Part shown: piece by piece, positions 43,468 through 55,000 of the stretch
How positions within the stretch are numbered: the stretch's first letter is position 1
Layout of the letters: each line of letters starts with the position of its first letter
Assembly (NCBI GenBank): GCA_947462335.1
Contig: OX381709.1
Coordinates: 35,978,186-36,042,185 of the forward strand
Direction of reading: 5' to 3'
Length of the DNA: 64,000 nt
DNA from: Harmothoe impar
Taxonomy: Eukaryota > Annelida > Polychaeta > Phyllodocida > Polynoidae
The notes under the pieces: generated by a model
What the model was told of the DNA's origin: nothing
Database searches by the model: none
Seen by the model: only the letters and a program-made list of their open reading frames with translations
Position numbers and translations under genes: made by a program

Positions 43468-44134
43468 GTGAGTGGAGTATAATGGGATATAGTAGTACAA
43501 AGATGTATTATACTTTAGCTAAATTTGATTAGTAGGATGATTCATTCCTATCAAGGCCGTGTTAGGGGATCTACGTGCCTAGATCTACATCTGTATAATA
43601 TTGCTTTGTGGTATATTATCACGTATATTATGTAAAGGCGTGCCCTAAGATGTAAGATGGTTCAGGGGACTCGTTGGTATCTCTCCACAGTATGTCTCTA
43701 ATCTTTATAAAAAGCAATACAGAGGGGCAGGCATAAGAAGTAGAGAAACGGGGTCGCACAATCTATGTAGGATGGCACCATTGACATTCAGTTTTATAGG
43801 AGGCCATGTGTCTATAACTATACCGATGACATCATATACTAATACTGCATGATGTTGTATGAATGCGATGTGAGGGTGATATTGGTAATGCTATATAACA
43901 GCAGGCTTATACACCTATACTGGGTGAGCATACTATAGAGAAATGTCCTGGGGACTCTGCCAGATAGGAGCAGTAGAGGTAATGTTTTTCTCTGGCAGAT
44001 ACCAGCTGTTACAGAGTTATTTATAGCCACACGAGCAGCTCTTTCTCAGAGGCTCTTAGTGTATAATACAGCCACCAGGTGACACTATTGTCGCTGTATA
44101 GATGATATGTGTATGCATACCAAAAAATAACCTA

Positions 44135-44519
44135 CAGGGGTAGACACTAACGCTGGCCCGGGAGTCAATGGCCCGTAGTTTTGGGTCCGGGCCCGTAGAT
44201 ATCTTTGAAATTAGCTTCCTATGGGCCCGGGTGGCCCACAATAAATTTTGCAAAATCTTTGAGGGGAATATTCCTGACAAGTATATTCATGTAACTATGT
44301 CGTTGGAAAGAGGAAAATGCGAGCGATTGAAGCAATTTAGTTTCATTTTAACATAGCTATGACAGGAAATTCTGGAATTGTAATTATGATTTCTCTCTGA
44401 AAAAAGTAAAATTTGTTCCCTGGCCCACAGCTGAAGGCCCGGGCCCGGCCCGGGCCTATAGATTTCTAGAGCTACGGGCCCGGGTGGCCCACGGCTGAGA
44501 AAGTTAGTGTCTACCCCTG
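44135..44519. mobile_element. 385-bp inverted-repeat element (hAT-like ends)
   Basis: It begins CAGGGGTAGACACTAAC and ends with the exact reverse complement. ACCTA flanks both sides (44130-44134 and 44520-44524), suggesting a 5-bp duplication. CAGGGG ends resemble hAT elements, which usually make 8-bp (sometimes 5-6-bp) duplications. The interior has mirrored GGGCCCGGGTGGCCCAC words. No transposase. Confidence 0.8.
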
Positions 44520-44814
44520 ACCTATATATCATATAGGTATTACTCCTTGTGGGGTTTAGGGCATCGTACATAATTACATACAGGGATGTGAGGGAAATGA
44601 AACGAAGGGGCACAGAGGTACCTTAAGGGATAGAATGGGGTAAGGTACTCAGCGACTGTAGACAGAGGAGTGAGAGAAGGGGATGGGGGAGTGCTCACAG
44701 GAACTAAAGACAGTGGAGGAAGAAGAGGGGTAAGGGGAAGTGGACTCAGACATTATAGTGAGACTCAGACTTCAGACAGAGTGAGAGAAAGGAAAGGGGA
44801 GTTGACTCAATGAC

Positions 44815-45735
44815 CACAGACTGAGGGAAAGGGAGTGCACTCAGTGACTGCAGACATGGAATTACAGGAGGGGAGAGAGTGGATTCAGTGACTGCAGGCA
44901 GTGGAGTGAGGGAAGGGGGCAGGGGGTGGATTCAGTGACTGCAGACAGTGGAGTGAGGGAAGGGGAGAGGGGGTGGATTCAGTGACTGCAGGCAGTGGAG
45001 TAAGGGAAGGGGAGAGGGAGAGTGGATTCAGTGACTGCAGACAGTGGAGTGAGGGAAGGGGAAAGGGGGATGGATTCAGTGACTGCAGACAGTGGAGTGA
45101 GGGAACGGGAGAGCGAGAGTGGATTCAGTGACTGCAGACAGTGGAGTGAGGGAAGGGGAGAGGGGGGTGGATTCACTGACTGCAGACAGTGGAGTGAAGA
45201 AAGGGGAGAGGGGGGTGGATTCAGTGACTGCAGACAGTGGAGTAAGGGAAGGGGAGAGGGGGATGGATTCAGTGACTGCAGACAGTGGAGTGAGGGAAGG
45301 GGAGAGGGGGATGGATTCAGTGACTGCAGGCAGTGGAGTAAGGGAAGGGGAGAGGGGGGTGGATTCAGTGACTGCAGACAGTGGAGTGAAGGAAGGGGAG
45401 AGGGGGATGGATTCAGTGACTGCAGACAGTGGAGTGAGGGAAGGGGAGAGGGGGATGGATTCAGTGACTGCAGGCAGTGGAGTAAGGGAAGGGGAGAGGG
45501 GGGTGGATTCAGTGACTGCAGACAGTGGAGTGAAGGAAGGGGAGAGGGGGGTGGAACCATTGACTGCAGGCAGTGGTGACATTACAGATGGAGGGAAGAG
45601 AGTGCACTCAGTGACTGCATGCAGGCAGTGGAGTGAGGGAAGGGGAGAGGGGCGTGCACTTGGTGAATACAGACTGACAGTGGAGGGAGAGAGAGGCGTG
45701 CACTTAGTTAGGGACTGTAGAATATAGAGGGAGAG
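44815..45735 (+). repeat. 48-bp minisatellite, about 14 core copies plus degenerate edges
   Basis: The unit contains GATTCAGTGACTGCAGACAG, TGGAGTGAGGGAAGGGGAGA and GGGG. It is regular from 44880 to 45570 and decays at both sides. Because 48 is a multiple of three and the unit lacks stops in several frames, long ORFs appear on both strands. None is a gene. Confidence 0.95.
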
Positions 45736-46186
45736 TAAATTTAGTGTCAAAGGGGACTGTGTAAGCTATGTGGCTGCACTATGGTGAGTACATAAACGGC
45801 GGAGAGGGAGTGGACCCTGGTGGAGGGAGCACCAATAGAATATGGAGGAAGGTACTGTAGGCTCATATTTTAGTGATGGAGATTTCCCCCAGGGGAGTGA
45901 TTACTAGACATTTAGCTTGTGTAGTTTCACCAAGGGGTGGAACACTATGTACTACCAACGTACTATAGCCAGTCTAGGCGCCATAAGGCTAGATTGAGAT
46001 GTATACAGATAGTCCTTTTCCACTAAACCCAAATATCTTAGCTGGATTCAATGATCCTTATGTGATCGGCACTCGGCACTGTGTGATGGATTTTGATCAA
46101 TACAAAAGGGTTTAAACACCCAATTTAAAGTTGTTTAAATGGCTTACCACTCTACTCTCTACTTCCAGCCCCACCCCAGTGTCAGG

Positions 46187-46322
46187 ATGACCAACTCCAA
46201 GCTGCAGGGGAAGGTGGATGTGTTTGAGATCGTCTATGACAATGAACAGGCTGTCTACCAGGAGGGGGACAGCGTCTCAGGCACTGTCAAACTAGACATC
46301 AACGAAGACATCAAGACCAAAG
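46187..46322 (+). CDS. Alpha-arrestin (ARRDC/TXNIP family), first coding exon
   Basis: The exon follows the strong acceptor CTCTACTTCCAG (ends 46168). ATG is at 46187 and the donor AAAG|GTAAAT at 46323. The 45 codons contain VFEIVYDNEQAVYQEGDSVS followed by GTVKLDINEDIKTK. This matches the start of alpha-arrestins: a beta strand F-x-(I/V)-x-(Y/F)-(D/N), then VYxxGDxVSGxVxL and an (I/V)K end. Alpha-arrestins are membrane-protein adaptors that recruit NEDD4-type ubiquitin ligases through C-terminal PPxY motifs. I could not recognise any later arrestin exon in the remaining 17.7 kb on the plus strand, so the next exon probably lies beyond the window or is hidden by its short length. Confidence 0.75.
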
Positions 46323-49289
46323 GTAAATTCAGTTTTTTAGATATGTGTGTTTCCAACTGCCCCGTGGATCATGGATATTAGGATATATGATTGTGTTCTG
46401 TAGGCCTGGAGCCGGTTTAAACATGCAGTTACTACCAGCTGGGGCTGAATTATGTTTACCACCATGATCCTTCAAACCATACCTCACACATCATATAATA
46501 GATGGTAGGCCTACCTGTAGCTCTACTTGTAACAATAACATTATTACGTAGACTATTTGGTAATACAATGACTTGAGGTGGCAGGCCAGTAGGTGCCAAT
46601 GTGTGGGAGTGTGAACATCGTAGGTCTTCAGAATATAGAATATTATAGAATCTGTCCATCCCCCTCTCACACAGACACTAGATTATAGCATAATGGAATA
46701 AAAATGAACAGAGTGACAAGATTCAAGATTCAAATATATTTATTCTCAAGAAGATGCTCCTTTACATATATATAAGGATTATGTAGATACAGTAATAATC
46801 TTCTCTTTGAAAAGGCTGCGTCTAGGCTTAATATAAGCCAGTTCTCGTCCGCCACCTTAATTCGCCTTAAATTATTCCAAAATGATGAATTTCTCCTATA
46901 TGTTTAAAGTATGTGCATGACTATATACATCATTATAACACATTTATCATTATTTGTTTTCATATAGGCCTTGGGCCCTTATAATACTAGTTCTCCCGTC
47001 CGCGCTCCATTTCAGGGACATGTGGCCCGTTGAACATCCTTTTGCGATGCATGCAGTCCCATCACGAGACCCACATGTAGCTAGTCTCGCATAAATAATT
47101 CCGTTCCACGTACTCTATCGGTCTGTGCACACTTTGATACGGCTACACATCAGTCTCCTGGGGTTGTGTGTATGCATAATGCATTATATAATAAGCCTCT
47201 CCCCGCCCACTCCACCCAGTCTAGGACTATAAGGGAAGGGTTCATTCTAACCATTTATCATTTATGGGGGTCATGATCCCTCAAGGTTCATGTTCCTTTG
47301 TTATTGAATAACGTGTACCTTTCCATGGCATATTAATATTCGGGTTTTACATGATAGGGCTTATATAATGCCCCCATCACCTGCCATAACGCATAACATA
47401 CCTTAATGACAATAGTTATTAAATATTCGGGCTCCATGTATTTACTGCCGAAGTAGACAAGCAAAGCAAATATGCATGTGTATCTCGGCACAAAACACAA
47501 GCAGGACACTAAATGTCATGCTCAATCTGTAATATTAATATACGCATGTTAAGCTTTACAAATGTGTTCTGATATGATTGTATAGGAACGCTATATATAC
47601 CCCCTGCCTGAGACGTGCACCTGGGGGTGATTAGCAGACAGGGCCAGGTGTTAATCAGGTGTTACATCAGGTGCCTAATTAACTCCTATATCAGCGCTGT
47701 CTTGCTAGTGCTGCTGTGAGTTTACCTGTAATATTAGTATCAGTAATCGTGTGAGGAGGGTGACTATGGTAACTGCAGTAACCAGCTCACCACTTAGGGA
47801 TCCCCACTGTATAGCATAGAAAATCAAAAGTAGTGATTACACTGTGTTTATGCAAAAACAAGTACTATGGTAATTGCATGAGGGCGTCCAGAACAGTTAC
47901 CATAGTCCACCTGATTCTAAAACTCCTTCATACTGCTGTTCTAGACAATTACATGATAATTTAGTGGCCCAAATGATAGAGTATGGTTCCAGCTGTAACT
48001 ATACAGCTATGCAATACCACAGCTGCCATAAACACAGTGTAATCACCACTTTCGATTCTCTATGCTACAGAGGGGATCCCTAAAGGGTGATTTGATAACT
48101 GCAGTTACCATTGTCACCTTCCTCAACATGGTAATAGAACAACTCCACCAGCAGAAGGATGCGTTAACCCTTCAAGGGCAGCACAGTGCTTCAATGCACT
48201 TTTGCAATCCTAATGAAAGACCGGCGAATTAACTTAGTTGTGCTGTATTCGTGCATCATGTCGAGATTCATCACACATTATCATAACGCTTAGATGCATT
48301 GTATGTGCATGAAATCCACGGGGTGACAAACTGATGGCTGCTAGCGGGCCAATGACCTGAAGCATGCAGTGACTTCCATGGAGGAAGTCACTGCCTGAAG
48401 TAATAACGCTGTGAACCTTGTATTTACTAGAATATGTAACTCGTTGGGTTCGGGGTTTAGCAGGCGAAGGCTGCATATTGTGTGTGAGCAATTTGTGTAT
48501 GTCTGTGTGTGAGGGAATGGGGGAGGGGGGGGGGTAAGTGCGCGATCACTGGTGAGTGTTGTGCATGCCCAGTGCATGTTTGCACCACACGCAGTAGGGT
48601 TGTGGAGTATGTAGGTAATGGTGTTAGTCGATCCCCTGATCCCTCATACCCACAAGGCACCTACCACCCATCCCCTCAGCTAATTGGCCCATTTGCTGCC
48701 ATTCCAGTGGCATGGCAACTAAAGTGGCTGTATCTGATTTTTACTTAATTCTAAATTCTACCTAAATATGCTTCAAAGATTCTAAAAGTATATTATGCAG
48801 TGCATGGGTCCATTCAAATGCTAATCATACTTGGGCCCATGGGCACTAATATCTAAGCGTGGGTTACATGGGGCCCAGCCCTGGTTTTTTTACAGTGTAT
48901 TCTAATTTTATTCCATCCATTGACCATAGTTGGCCAATACTGTCACATTTGTGCAAATTGAGAAGCAATGGGCATGTATTGAATAGATAGGAGTAGAACT
49001 GTGGTCTTGGTCAACATCCTGGATCAACTTTAAGTAAATTAAATCATCGGATATACTCACTCTATAAAGGTTTACATCTAGGGGCGGTGGTCAGGTATGG
49101 GGTGGGGTGTCGGCGGTGCAGGTGTTGATTTAGCGGTGCTGGGTGGGATCGCTGATCAGGTTGTTGATGTAAGATGTGTCCGAGCACGGCTACTCATGCA
49201 CGTGCGTGCAGGCTGCTGGTGTTTGGGCAGATATACAGCACACGTAATGTAGAGCTAGGTGCACAGGTAGTGCACAGGACGAATTAGGG
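46323..49289 (+). other. Presumed intron of the arrestin gene
   Basis: No coding exon is seen. There is a dispersed-repeat copy at 48160-48290 (AACCCTTCAAGG, ATTCGTGCATCATG). A TTTTTTTACAGTG word at 48887-48898 looks like a CACTA-type right end but has no partner in view. Confidence 0.4.
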
Positions 49290-49785
49290 CCCGGGGGCGG
49301 GGGGGTACTCAAATTCTTTTTGACACGGGTGTGCGGCTGGCCCTTTGACAACCCTTACCCTTGGTGAGGGGGATTTTGGTCAGAAGTGACCCTTGGTGAG
49401 GGGGATTTTGGTCAGAAGTGACCCTTGGTGAGGGGGGTTTTGGTCAAAAGTGACCCTTGCTGAGGGGGATTTTTCGACAAAAGTGCCTAGGTTTTAGCAA
49501 TTTTCCCCGAGGAGTCGGCCTTGGTGTAAGAATTTTGGTCAAAAGTGGCCCCTGTTACAAAGAATTTGGGCAAAATGTGACCCTTTTGGGGGGATTTTGT
49601 TGAAATCTCTGATAAGTGACCCTTGGTGAGGGGGATTTTGGTGAGAATTGACCCTTGGTGAGGGGGATTTTGGTGAAAAGCAGACCCTTGGTGAGGGGGA
49701 TTTTGCTCAAAAAGTGCCCTTCCCAGCCGCACACCTGTGTATACAAAACATATGAAGTGCCCCCCCCCCCCGGGAATTAGGGGCA
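49290..49785. mobile_element. Inverted-repeat element with internal 30-bp minisatellite
   Basis: The outer words CGGGTGTGCGGCTGG and CCAGCCGCACACCTG form an inverted pair inside poly-G/poly-C edges. Between them, GACCCTTGGTGAGGGGGATT and TTGGTCA(G/A)AAGTG repeat about eight times. A related fragment is at 32540-32640. Confidence 0.6.
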
Positions 49786-50061
49786 CATGTAATAATGCAC
49801 AGGAGGAGCCATGCAACACGGGAGAATGCAGCTTCATTTCTACTATAGGTATATAGGTAGACCGACTCGATACACATGTCTAACTATCTCCAGTCTATAT
49901 ACACACCTTAATGCGCTCCTGGAGGGAGGCCGCTACCCGGCCTATATCTACCCAGAAGTAGGTTAGTTTTCTGGCTGACTTCTAGGGAAAGCTTTGTCCA
50001 TTGGTAGAACATCTCATATTGAGATAACTATACCCTTTACATATTGAGATAACTGTACCCG

Positions 50062-50063
<2 letters not shown>

Positions 50064-50104
<41 letters not shown>
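50064..50104. repeat. (TA)n microsatellite
   Basis: A run of TA dinucleotides directly abuts the CACTG end of the CACTA-like element, consistent with insertion into a TA-rich site. Confidence 0.9.
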
Positions 50105-50107
<3 letters not shown>

Positions 50108-50580
50108 TGTAAAAAAGGTGTTTAGAGTTTAAACATATAGCTAAACGTTTTCTTGTCCCGTATTTGAACACACATTATAAATCTAAACATGTTTAGCTTT
50201 GTAAAGTGCTTAGTGATTGTGTTTAGAAATTGAAGTGCTTATATCTGAATTGTATTTAGGTGTTCAAGCCGTTTAGCATTTTAAAATGCTTAGTTTTTAT
50301 GTGTTTACAAAGGATAGTGTTTACTGTAAAGTGTTTATATATTTATATGTTTATGTAATGATGTGTTTAGGCAATTAATGTAACTAGGGGTAAAGTGTTT
50401 GGATAAGTAAAATGTTTAGATATCAAAACGTTTATCTAACAATTGTGTTTAGGATGTTACATGCTTATAATTAATGTGTTTAGGTCGTTATGTGTTTATG
50501 ATTAATAGAGCTTACAATCAAAAGTGCTTAGGTAGTTTTTGTGTGTACATAAATAGTGCTTAGAATTAATCTAAAGAAGG
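50105..50580 (+). repeat. Subterminal repeat array, about 25 copies of (G/A)TG(T/C)TTA(G/T)
   Basis: Examples are GTGTTTAG, GTGCTTAG, ATGTTTAG, GTGTTTAT and ATGCTTAT, nearly all in one orientation and spaced about 15-25 bases apart. In plant CACTA elements, comparable subterminal motifs are binding sites for the TnpA-type protein. Here the binder is unknown; the SAM-domain protein of the same element is the obvious candidate. Confidence 0.85.
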
Positions 50581-50924
50581 CAGAATATGCTAAAGGTAAT
50601 GAACACATCAGGACATGGTTAAGTTGAGGAGGAATGCTTTTTATTACAGACGTGAGAACATAGGCATAATGTGATCAGACATACAAATATAGCCAAGTAG
50701 AAATCAAATCGCTTTATCTGGTCAGGAACACGTTTTTTTAATCAAACTAAAAGGGCACCACATGCTATCAAATATATCTTGTATGATGAAGGGTCTATGG
50801 GTCGTTGTATATCGTAACCATTGTGGTAACACTGGATTATCCATACCAATAGAGCATAAGCATAGCGCAGCTAGTATCTCTTTTAACTACATGACATGTA
50901 CGCATGGTATGAACATTGTCTGTA

Positions 50925-50930
50925 TTTATT
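50925..50930 (-). terminator. Candidate polyadenylation signal of the SAM gene
   Basis: AATAAA on the minus strand, about 65 bases after the stop codon at 50996. A second one lies near 50640. Confidence 0.5.
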
Positions 50931-50995
50931 CCGGGCAATGAGCATCCCTTTACATAGGATTTGTTTGGTAGTTGATCTGTAGGACTATATCTGAA

Positions 50996-51301
50996 TTACT
51001 TAGCAACATATCGCTTCTCAAACTTGGTCAGGGCAGTTCCCCTGCTGATGGTGTTCTTGGTATCCTCTAGGCAATGGACCTGAAGAAATCCAAGGACCTG
51101 ATACTGCTTGGGGTATGTCAAATCCCACGCATAGTACACACCCAGCAAGTCAGCTACCAGCTGCCATAGAGGTGCTGCTTGGATGTGCACGGACATGTTA
51201 TCAGCACAAATGACTCCAGTCATCTCTGCACTGTCAGCGTTTGTGATGACAAGTCTTGGTGGGGCCTTTGCACTTGCTGTCACGTTGTTGATATCTGCAG
51301 G
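50996..51301 (-). CDS. SAM-domain gene, exon 8 (C-terminus)
   Basis: Acceptor GATCACTACAG; stop TAA at 50998-50996. It encodes 101 residues with LLGVYYAWDLTYPKQYQVLG followed by FLQ. This pattern is typical of the C-terminal block of SAMD3-like proteins, which are often found in repetitive copies in fish and invertebrates. The family assignment is from memory of the pattern. Confidence 0.82.
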   Translation of the reverse strand, partial: PADINNVTASAKAPPRLVITNADSAEMTGVICADNMSVHIQAAPLWQLVADLLGVYYAWDLTYPKQYQVLGFLQVHCLEDTKNTISRGTALTKFEKRYVAK

Positions 51302-51615
51302 CTGTAGTGATCAAGAAAATGACATGCCATTAGGAAACAGTGACACTTAAGCAAACACAATTTAAACTTTAATATGAAAATGATATGCTATACATAACTA
51401 CTTTATATCCTATGAAACTATAGAGCCCAGGGGCAGATCCTGGGGCACAGGGGGGCTCGTGTCTCCCTTTTTTATGTAAATTTTTATGTAACTTGTTTCA
51501 ATACCTATTTACATTTACATTTACCATTCCATTTGAGTTTTTCATGTTTTCAAAAAGCATGTATCAGAATTGATATGGATGTTACATTGTAAAATCCTAT
51601 ACAAGAACTACTTAC

Positions 51616-51714
51616 ATCCACAACAGCTAGAACATTTGCGAGAGGTTCCTTTTTGCCACGCTTCAGCTTCACTGATTCCTGCAGCTTGAGCAAGATTTTG
51701 AGATCCTCGTCCAC
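51616..51714 (-). CDS. SAM-domain gene, exon 7
   Basis: Acceptor TTTCCTTAG, donor GAT|GTAAGT. 33 codons, phase 0 at both ends, Lys/Leu-rich, predicted helical (VDEDLKILLKLQESVKLKRG). Confidence 0.8.
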
Positions 51715-51990
51715 CTAAGGAAAGAATTATTAGTTTAGTCAGATAATCTATAACAATGTTTCATTGCTTTTACCATTTCCTGACCCCCCCCCCCCCCCCC
51801 CTACAAGTAATTTCTGCCACACGTCTCCCTGAATCCTCTAGTATTTTGGATTCCAGATTATCTTTATAATTGATGACATTCTGCCTCGTGATATGGTTTC
51901 ACGATGTGTCTGTGGTGTTAACTTCGAATTTTATTAACCAGGAATAGTTTAATGGAAACTTATGAAAGATAATGACGAAACTAAACTCAC

Positions 51991-52119
51991 CATTTCTTCA
52001 TCATTTTCCTCACTCTCATCAGAATCCTCTAGGACTGTCTTCAGACGGGTCATCATCAGGGCGAAGGACCTTTCCATCTTTGATGCTATGCCACATATCA
52101 GGAGAAACTCTTGTCTGAT
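51991..52119 (-). CDS. SAM-domain gene, exon 6
   Basis: Acceptor CAATTTTGCAG, donor ATG|GTGAGT. 43 codons, phase 0 at both ends. A helical segment around GIASKMERSFALMMTRLKT is followed by an acidic run of Asp, Glu and Ser. Confidence 0.8.
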
Positions 52120-52475
52120 CTGCAAAATTGAACAATTTTCATTGGTCCTTTACCTGGACTGAATAAGATTGGAACAATAGTAAATTGAAATAGTCAGTGT
52201 TTTCTTTGTCAAGAAACTAACATAAAAAGTCACGAAATATATACATTGTTAAATTGAAGAATATTTGTCAAACATAATTCAGGGTAAGCCAAATGAAATT
52301 CTTAAGCTAAATCCTCCTCCCCCTGCACATTTCTGGTTAATATACATACGAACATGATATTTTTACAAAGATTACAAATTCATAATACGCCTTACATTAT
52401 TAATTCAAGCACTGATAGAAGACTTTCTACAAGTAGTACATCATATATAAACGGTTTTCTCATATGGATACTTAC

Positions 52476-52675
52476 AAAGCGAATATCAGAAAGAAGCTGA
52501 AAGCGCTCCACGAGTGCGTTAACCTGTCCATTTCCGAATCCTGTGATCTCCTTACGTCGCCCCTTAAAGGTGACACGGTGAATCCTGCTGAGTAGCGGAA
52601 CATCCTGTTCGGTGCTTGCCTTCATAAGTTCCCGCTCAATCTTTTCGATTGCTTCTTGGATTGTCATTGTAGGAG
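52476..52675 (-). CDS. SAM-domain gene, exon 5
   Basis: Acceptor TTTCATCTGTAG, donor TTT|GTAAGT. 200 bases, joined in phase to exon 4. It encodes MTIQEAIEKIERELMKASTE and a basic FKGRRKEITGFGNGQVNALV stretch. Confidence 0.8.
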
Positions 52676-53130
52676 CTACAGATGAAATAAAGGTAATTAG
52701 TGGACAGTATATATTTGAATATTTATTTATAAAAAAAACTGATATTGTGAATCTAATTTTACTCTAGTGGGCTTAGATTTCGGACAGGGGCCAAATAGTC
52801 TACAGAGAAGTGAAGAATGAACTATAAAAATAAAATATTCTTCTAGCCTTCCGTTTTTTCCCTTTTAATTGAAGAAAGCACACTACCAATGTGTCTGATA
52901 AAGGTCAAATATCTTTGATATCCCATACATTTAGTTATAGGCCAGATATCAGTTGGTTCTAGGGCACATTTGTAGTGGTGGTACAGAGGGGTATACACCA
53001 ACTTCCACGTTCCTACCATAGGGGCCGAGATCACAATTTTGGCTAGGCTTAATTTTTATGGTGTTCATCCTAAAAATATTCATTGTTTAGTTGTTTACTT
53101 AGAGCTAGACAAGTTTCAAATAGCTCTTAC

Positions 53131-53266
53131 CATCATCATCAGAGTCTTGGTCTGGTGAGGCAAGGTGAATCGTTCTCCTGACTCCTGATATAGGTGCCCT
53201 ACTCCTCCTCTTCAATCTCCACCGTATGTTCCTCATTTTCTGAGATAGTTTCCTTGCAAAGTAGGA
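53131..53266 (-). CDS. SAM-domain gene, exon 4 (basic region)
   Basis: Acceptor TTATTTTTTCAG, donor GATG|GTAAGA. It encodes a very basic segment (KLSQKMRNIRWRLKRRSRAP) that looks like a nuclear localisation or DNA-binding stretch, then an acidic SPDQDSDDD. In SAMD3-like proteins the same position, just after the YPxL...YxW motif, carries the K-x-x-N-x-R pattern. Confidence 0.82.
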
Positions 53267-53547
53267 CTGAAAAAATAAGAGAATTACCTGATTAGGTATA
53301 ACTTATAACTAAATGCACATGTGTCTGGAATAAATATTAGCCATAGCTTCATTCTTGGATGCATGCGAGTTTATACTATTTTAGATATTCCTGGATAATT
53401 TTAAAAAGGATTAATAATGACATTAACTATTAAAGTAACGGATCATAGGAAATCCAAAAATGACATCAATTCATCAATACTGTTAGGTGACCAATATAGG
53501 TACGCATAAAATAACAGATGAGGTGTGCAAATTTGGCAAGAACTTAC

Positions 53548-53850
53548 CCATTTGTAACGTCCAGGATATTCTAGGAAGGGGTACACGTCAAGCAGCTTTT
53601 GGGTATACAAGGCATAGCACCCTTTTGCAGTGATGTCCCCCTGAGCCATGACATGGTATGCTGTTTCTGCTGTCATGACATCCACATCTGGGTTGTTCCG
53701 CTCAATGGATGCTCGTACTCGCTGGGAAAAACTCGGCAAAGATATATGAGCAATTCCTGATGCATATGATGCTGCAGAAGTATTACTAGCATCTTCCTCG
53801 ATTCTGCTTGAGGCCAGGATGGGAGACAGGGGTGGCTGCCCTGCAGTTTC
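53548..53850 (-). CDS. SAM-domain gene, exon 3
   Basis: Acceptor GTACTCTTATAG, donor TGG|GTAAGT. 101 codons, phase 0 at both ends. A Ser/Pro-rich linker leads into a helical domain with FSQRVRASIER and CYALYTQKLLDVYPFLEYPG followed by RYKW. Known SAMD3-like proteins have the similar pattern Y-x-x-x-A-x-x-L-x-x-x-Y-P-x-L. Confidence 0.83.
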
Positions 53851-54122
53851 CTATAAGAGTACACATAAACACCAGTTACATTATCATGGGCTCTCTCTAT
53901 ACACGGTAAATTTCCATACAGCAAATTGAACAGTTCTTCTGTTGAAAGATAGTGATAATTAGGGAGTTTTTCAATTAACTTTTCACCCATCATTAATGAT
54001 ATGTGTCAAGTGAGGGAAATTGTAATTGATAAGATCATAGCGCCTATGATTAAAAGACAATGACACAATACATTTTGGGTATAATATATATGCAGTGTAG
54101 ATATGCACCATGTGGACGCTAC

Positions 54123-54241
54123 CTTTTGAACTGTGATCATCTTCATCAGCTTTGTCAGAGGGCCTTTGCTCAAAGGTGGTAAAATATCCTCCAGATCTCG
54201 TCGATCAAAAATCAAAAGACTGGCACCATCCACATCGTTCT
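54123..54241 (-). CDS. SAM-domain gene, exon 2 (second half of SAM domain)
   Basis: Acceptor CTATTTCAG, donor AAG|GTAGCG. It encodes NDVDGASLLIFDRRDLEDIL and on to GPLTKLMKMI. This is the D-G-x-x-L-L-x-(L/F)-x-x-x-D-L core and the G-x-x-x-K-L-x-x-x-I final helix of a SAM fold. It joins exon 1 in phase 1 across a 3.2-kb intron that contains the transposase ORF. Confidence 0.85.
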
Positions 54242-55000
54242 CTGAAATAGAATAGATTGTTAATTGCTAAACATAGATTGGTAATCATATTTTGGGTGAT
54301 TTATCCATGGTTTACATGATAAAATTGGATGACAAAATATTATGAATAAGTAGGTTTATCGGAATAATGACAATCAATCAGATGACATCAGATTTAAGAA
54401 TATCAATACAATTATCATTTGCAGTATAACAACAATGATAAAAGCATTACATCAGCTATTAAAGCTAAACCTACAAATATATTTAGAGAAATTAACCCCT
54501 CATGCTTGCAACCATTGGGTAGGATAAAAACATCCCGAGATATGTAAATACATACCACTTTGGAAAATCCTGCTTCTAGATGTTTGTGTACAGGAATGTA
54601 TTTTTATACTGTTTTCATATAATGCATTGTTCGTCCATGTTTGCTTTTTGTATACAGTAGTCATAACAGTGTCCTCATGTTCCATGTTGACTAATGGTTT
54701 AAAATTATGTTTTTCTATGCACCTGTCAGTCCATGCATTCTCCATCCAAATATATGAGTCTCATGTACAGTAGACATAACAGTGTCCTCATGTTCTACGT
54801 TTACTAAAACTATAAAGTTCTAAAGCTAACAAAAGTTGTGTTAACACAACAACATATGCCTAGTCACTGTGAAAGCCTCTGTGCTGTAGGTGGTGGAAAG
54901 CAGGTGGTGGAAAGCAATAGGTTTGATCCTAATCAATATTGTTTTTGTAACAGGGATCTGTAACCATTTCCATCCTCCTAACTATAGAGGCACAATGCCT

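Noticed and set aside
44979..45750. Overlapping 185-224 codon ORFs on both strands
   Set aside because: They are by-products of a 48-bp minisatellite whose length is a multiple of three.
48887..48898. TTTTTTTACAGTG as the right end of a CACTA element
   Set aside because: No subterminal repeats beside it and no matching left end to its left; kept only as a remark.
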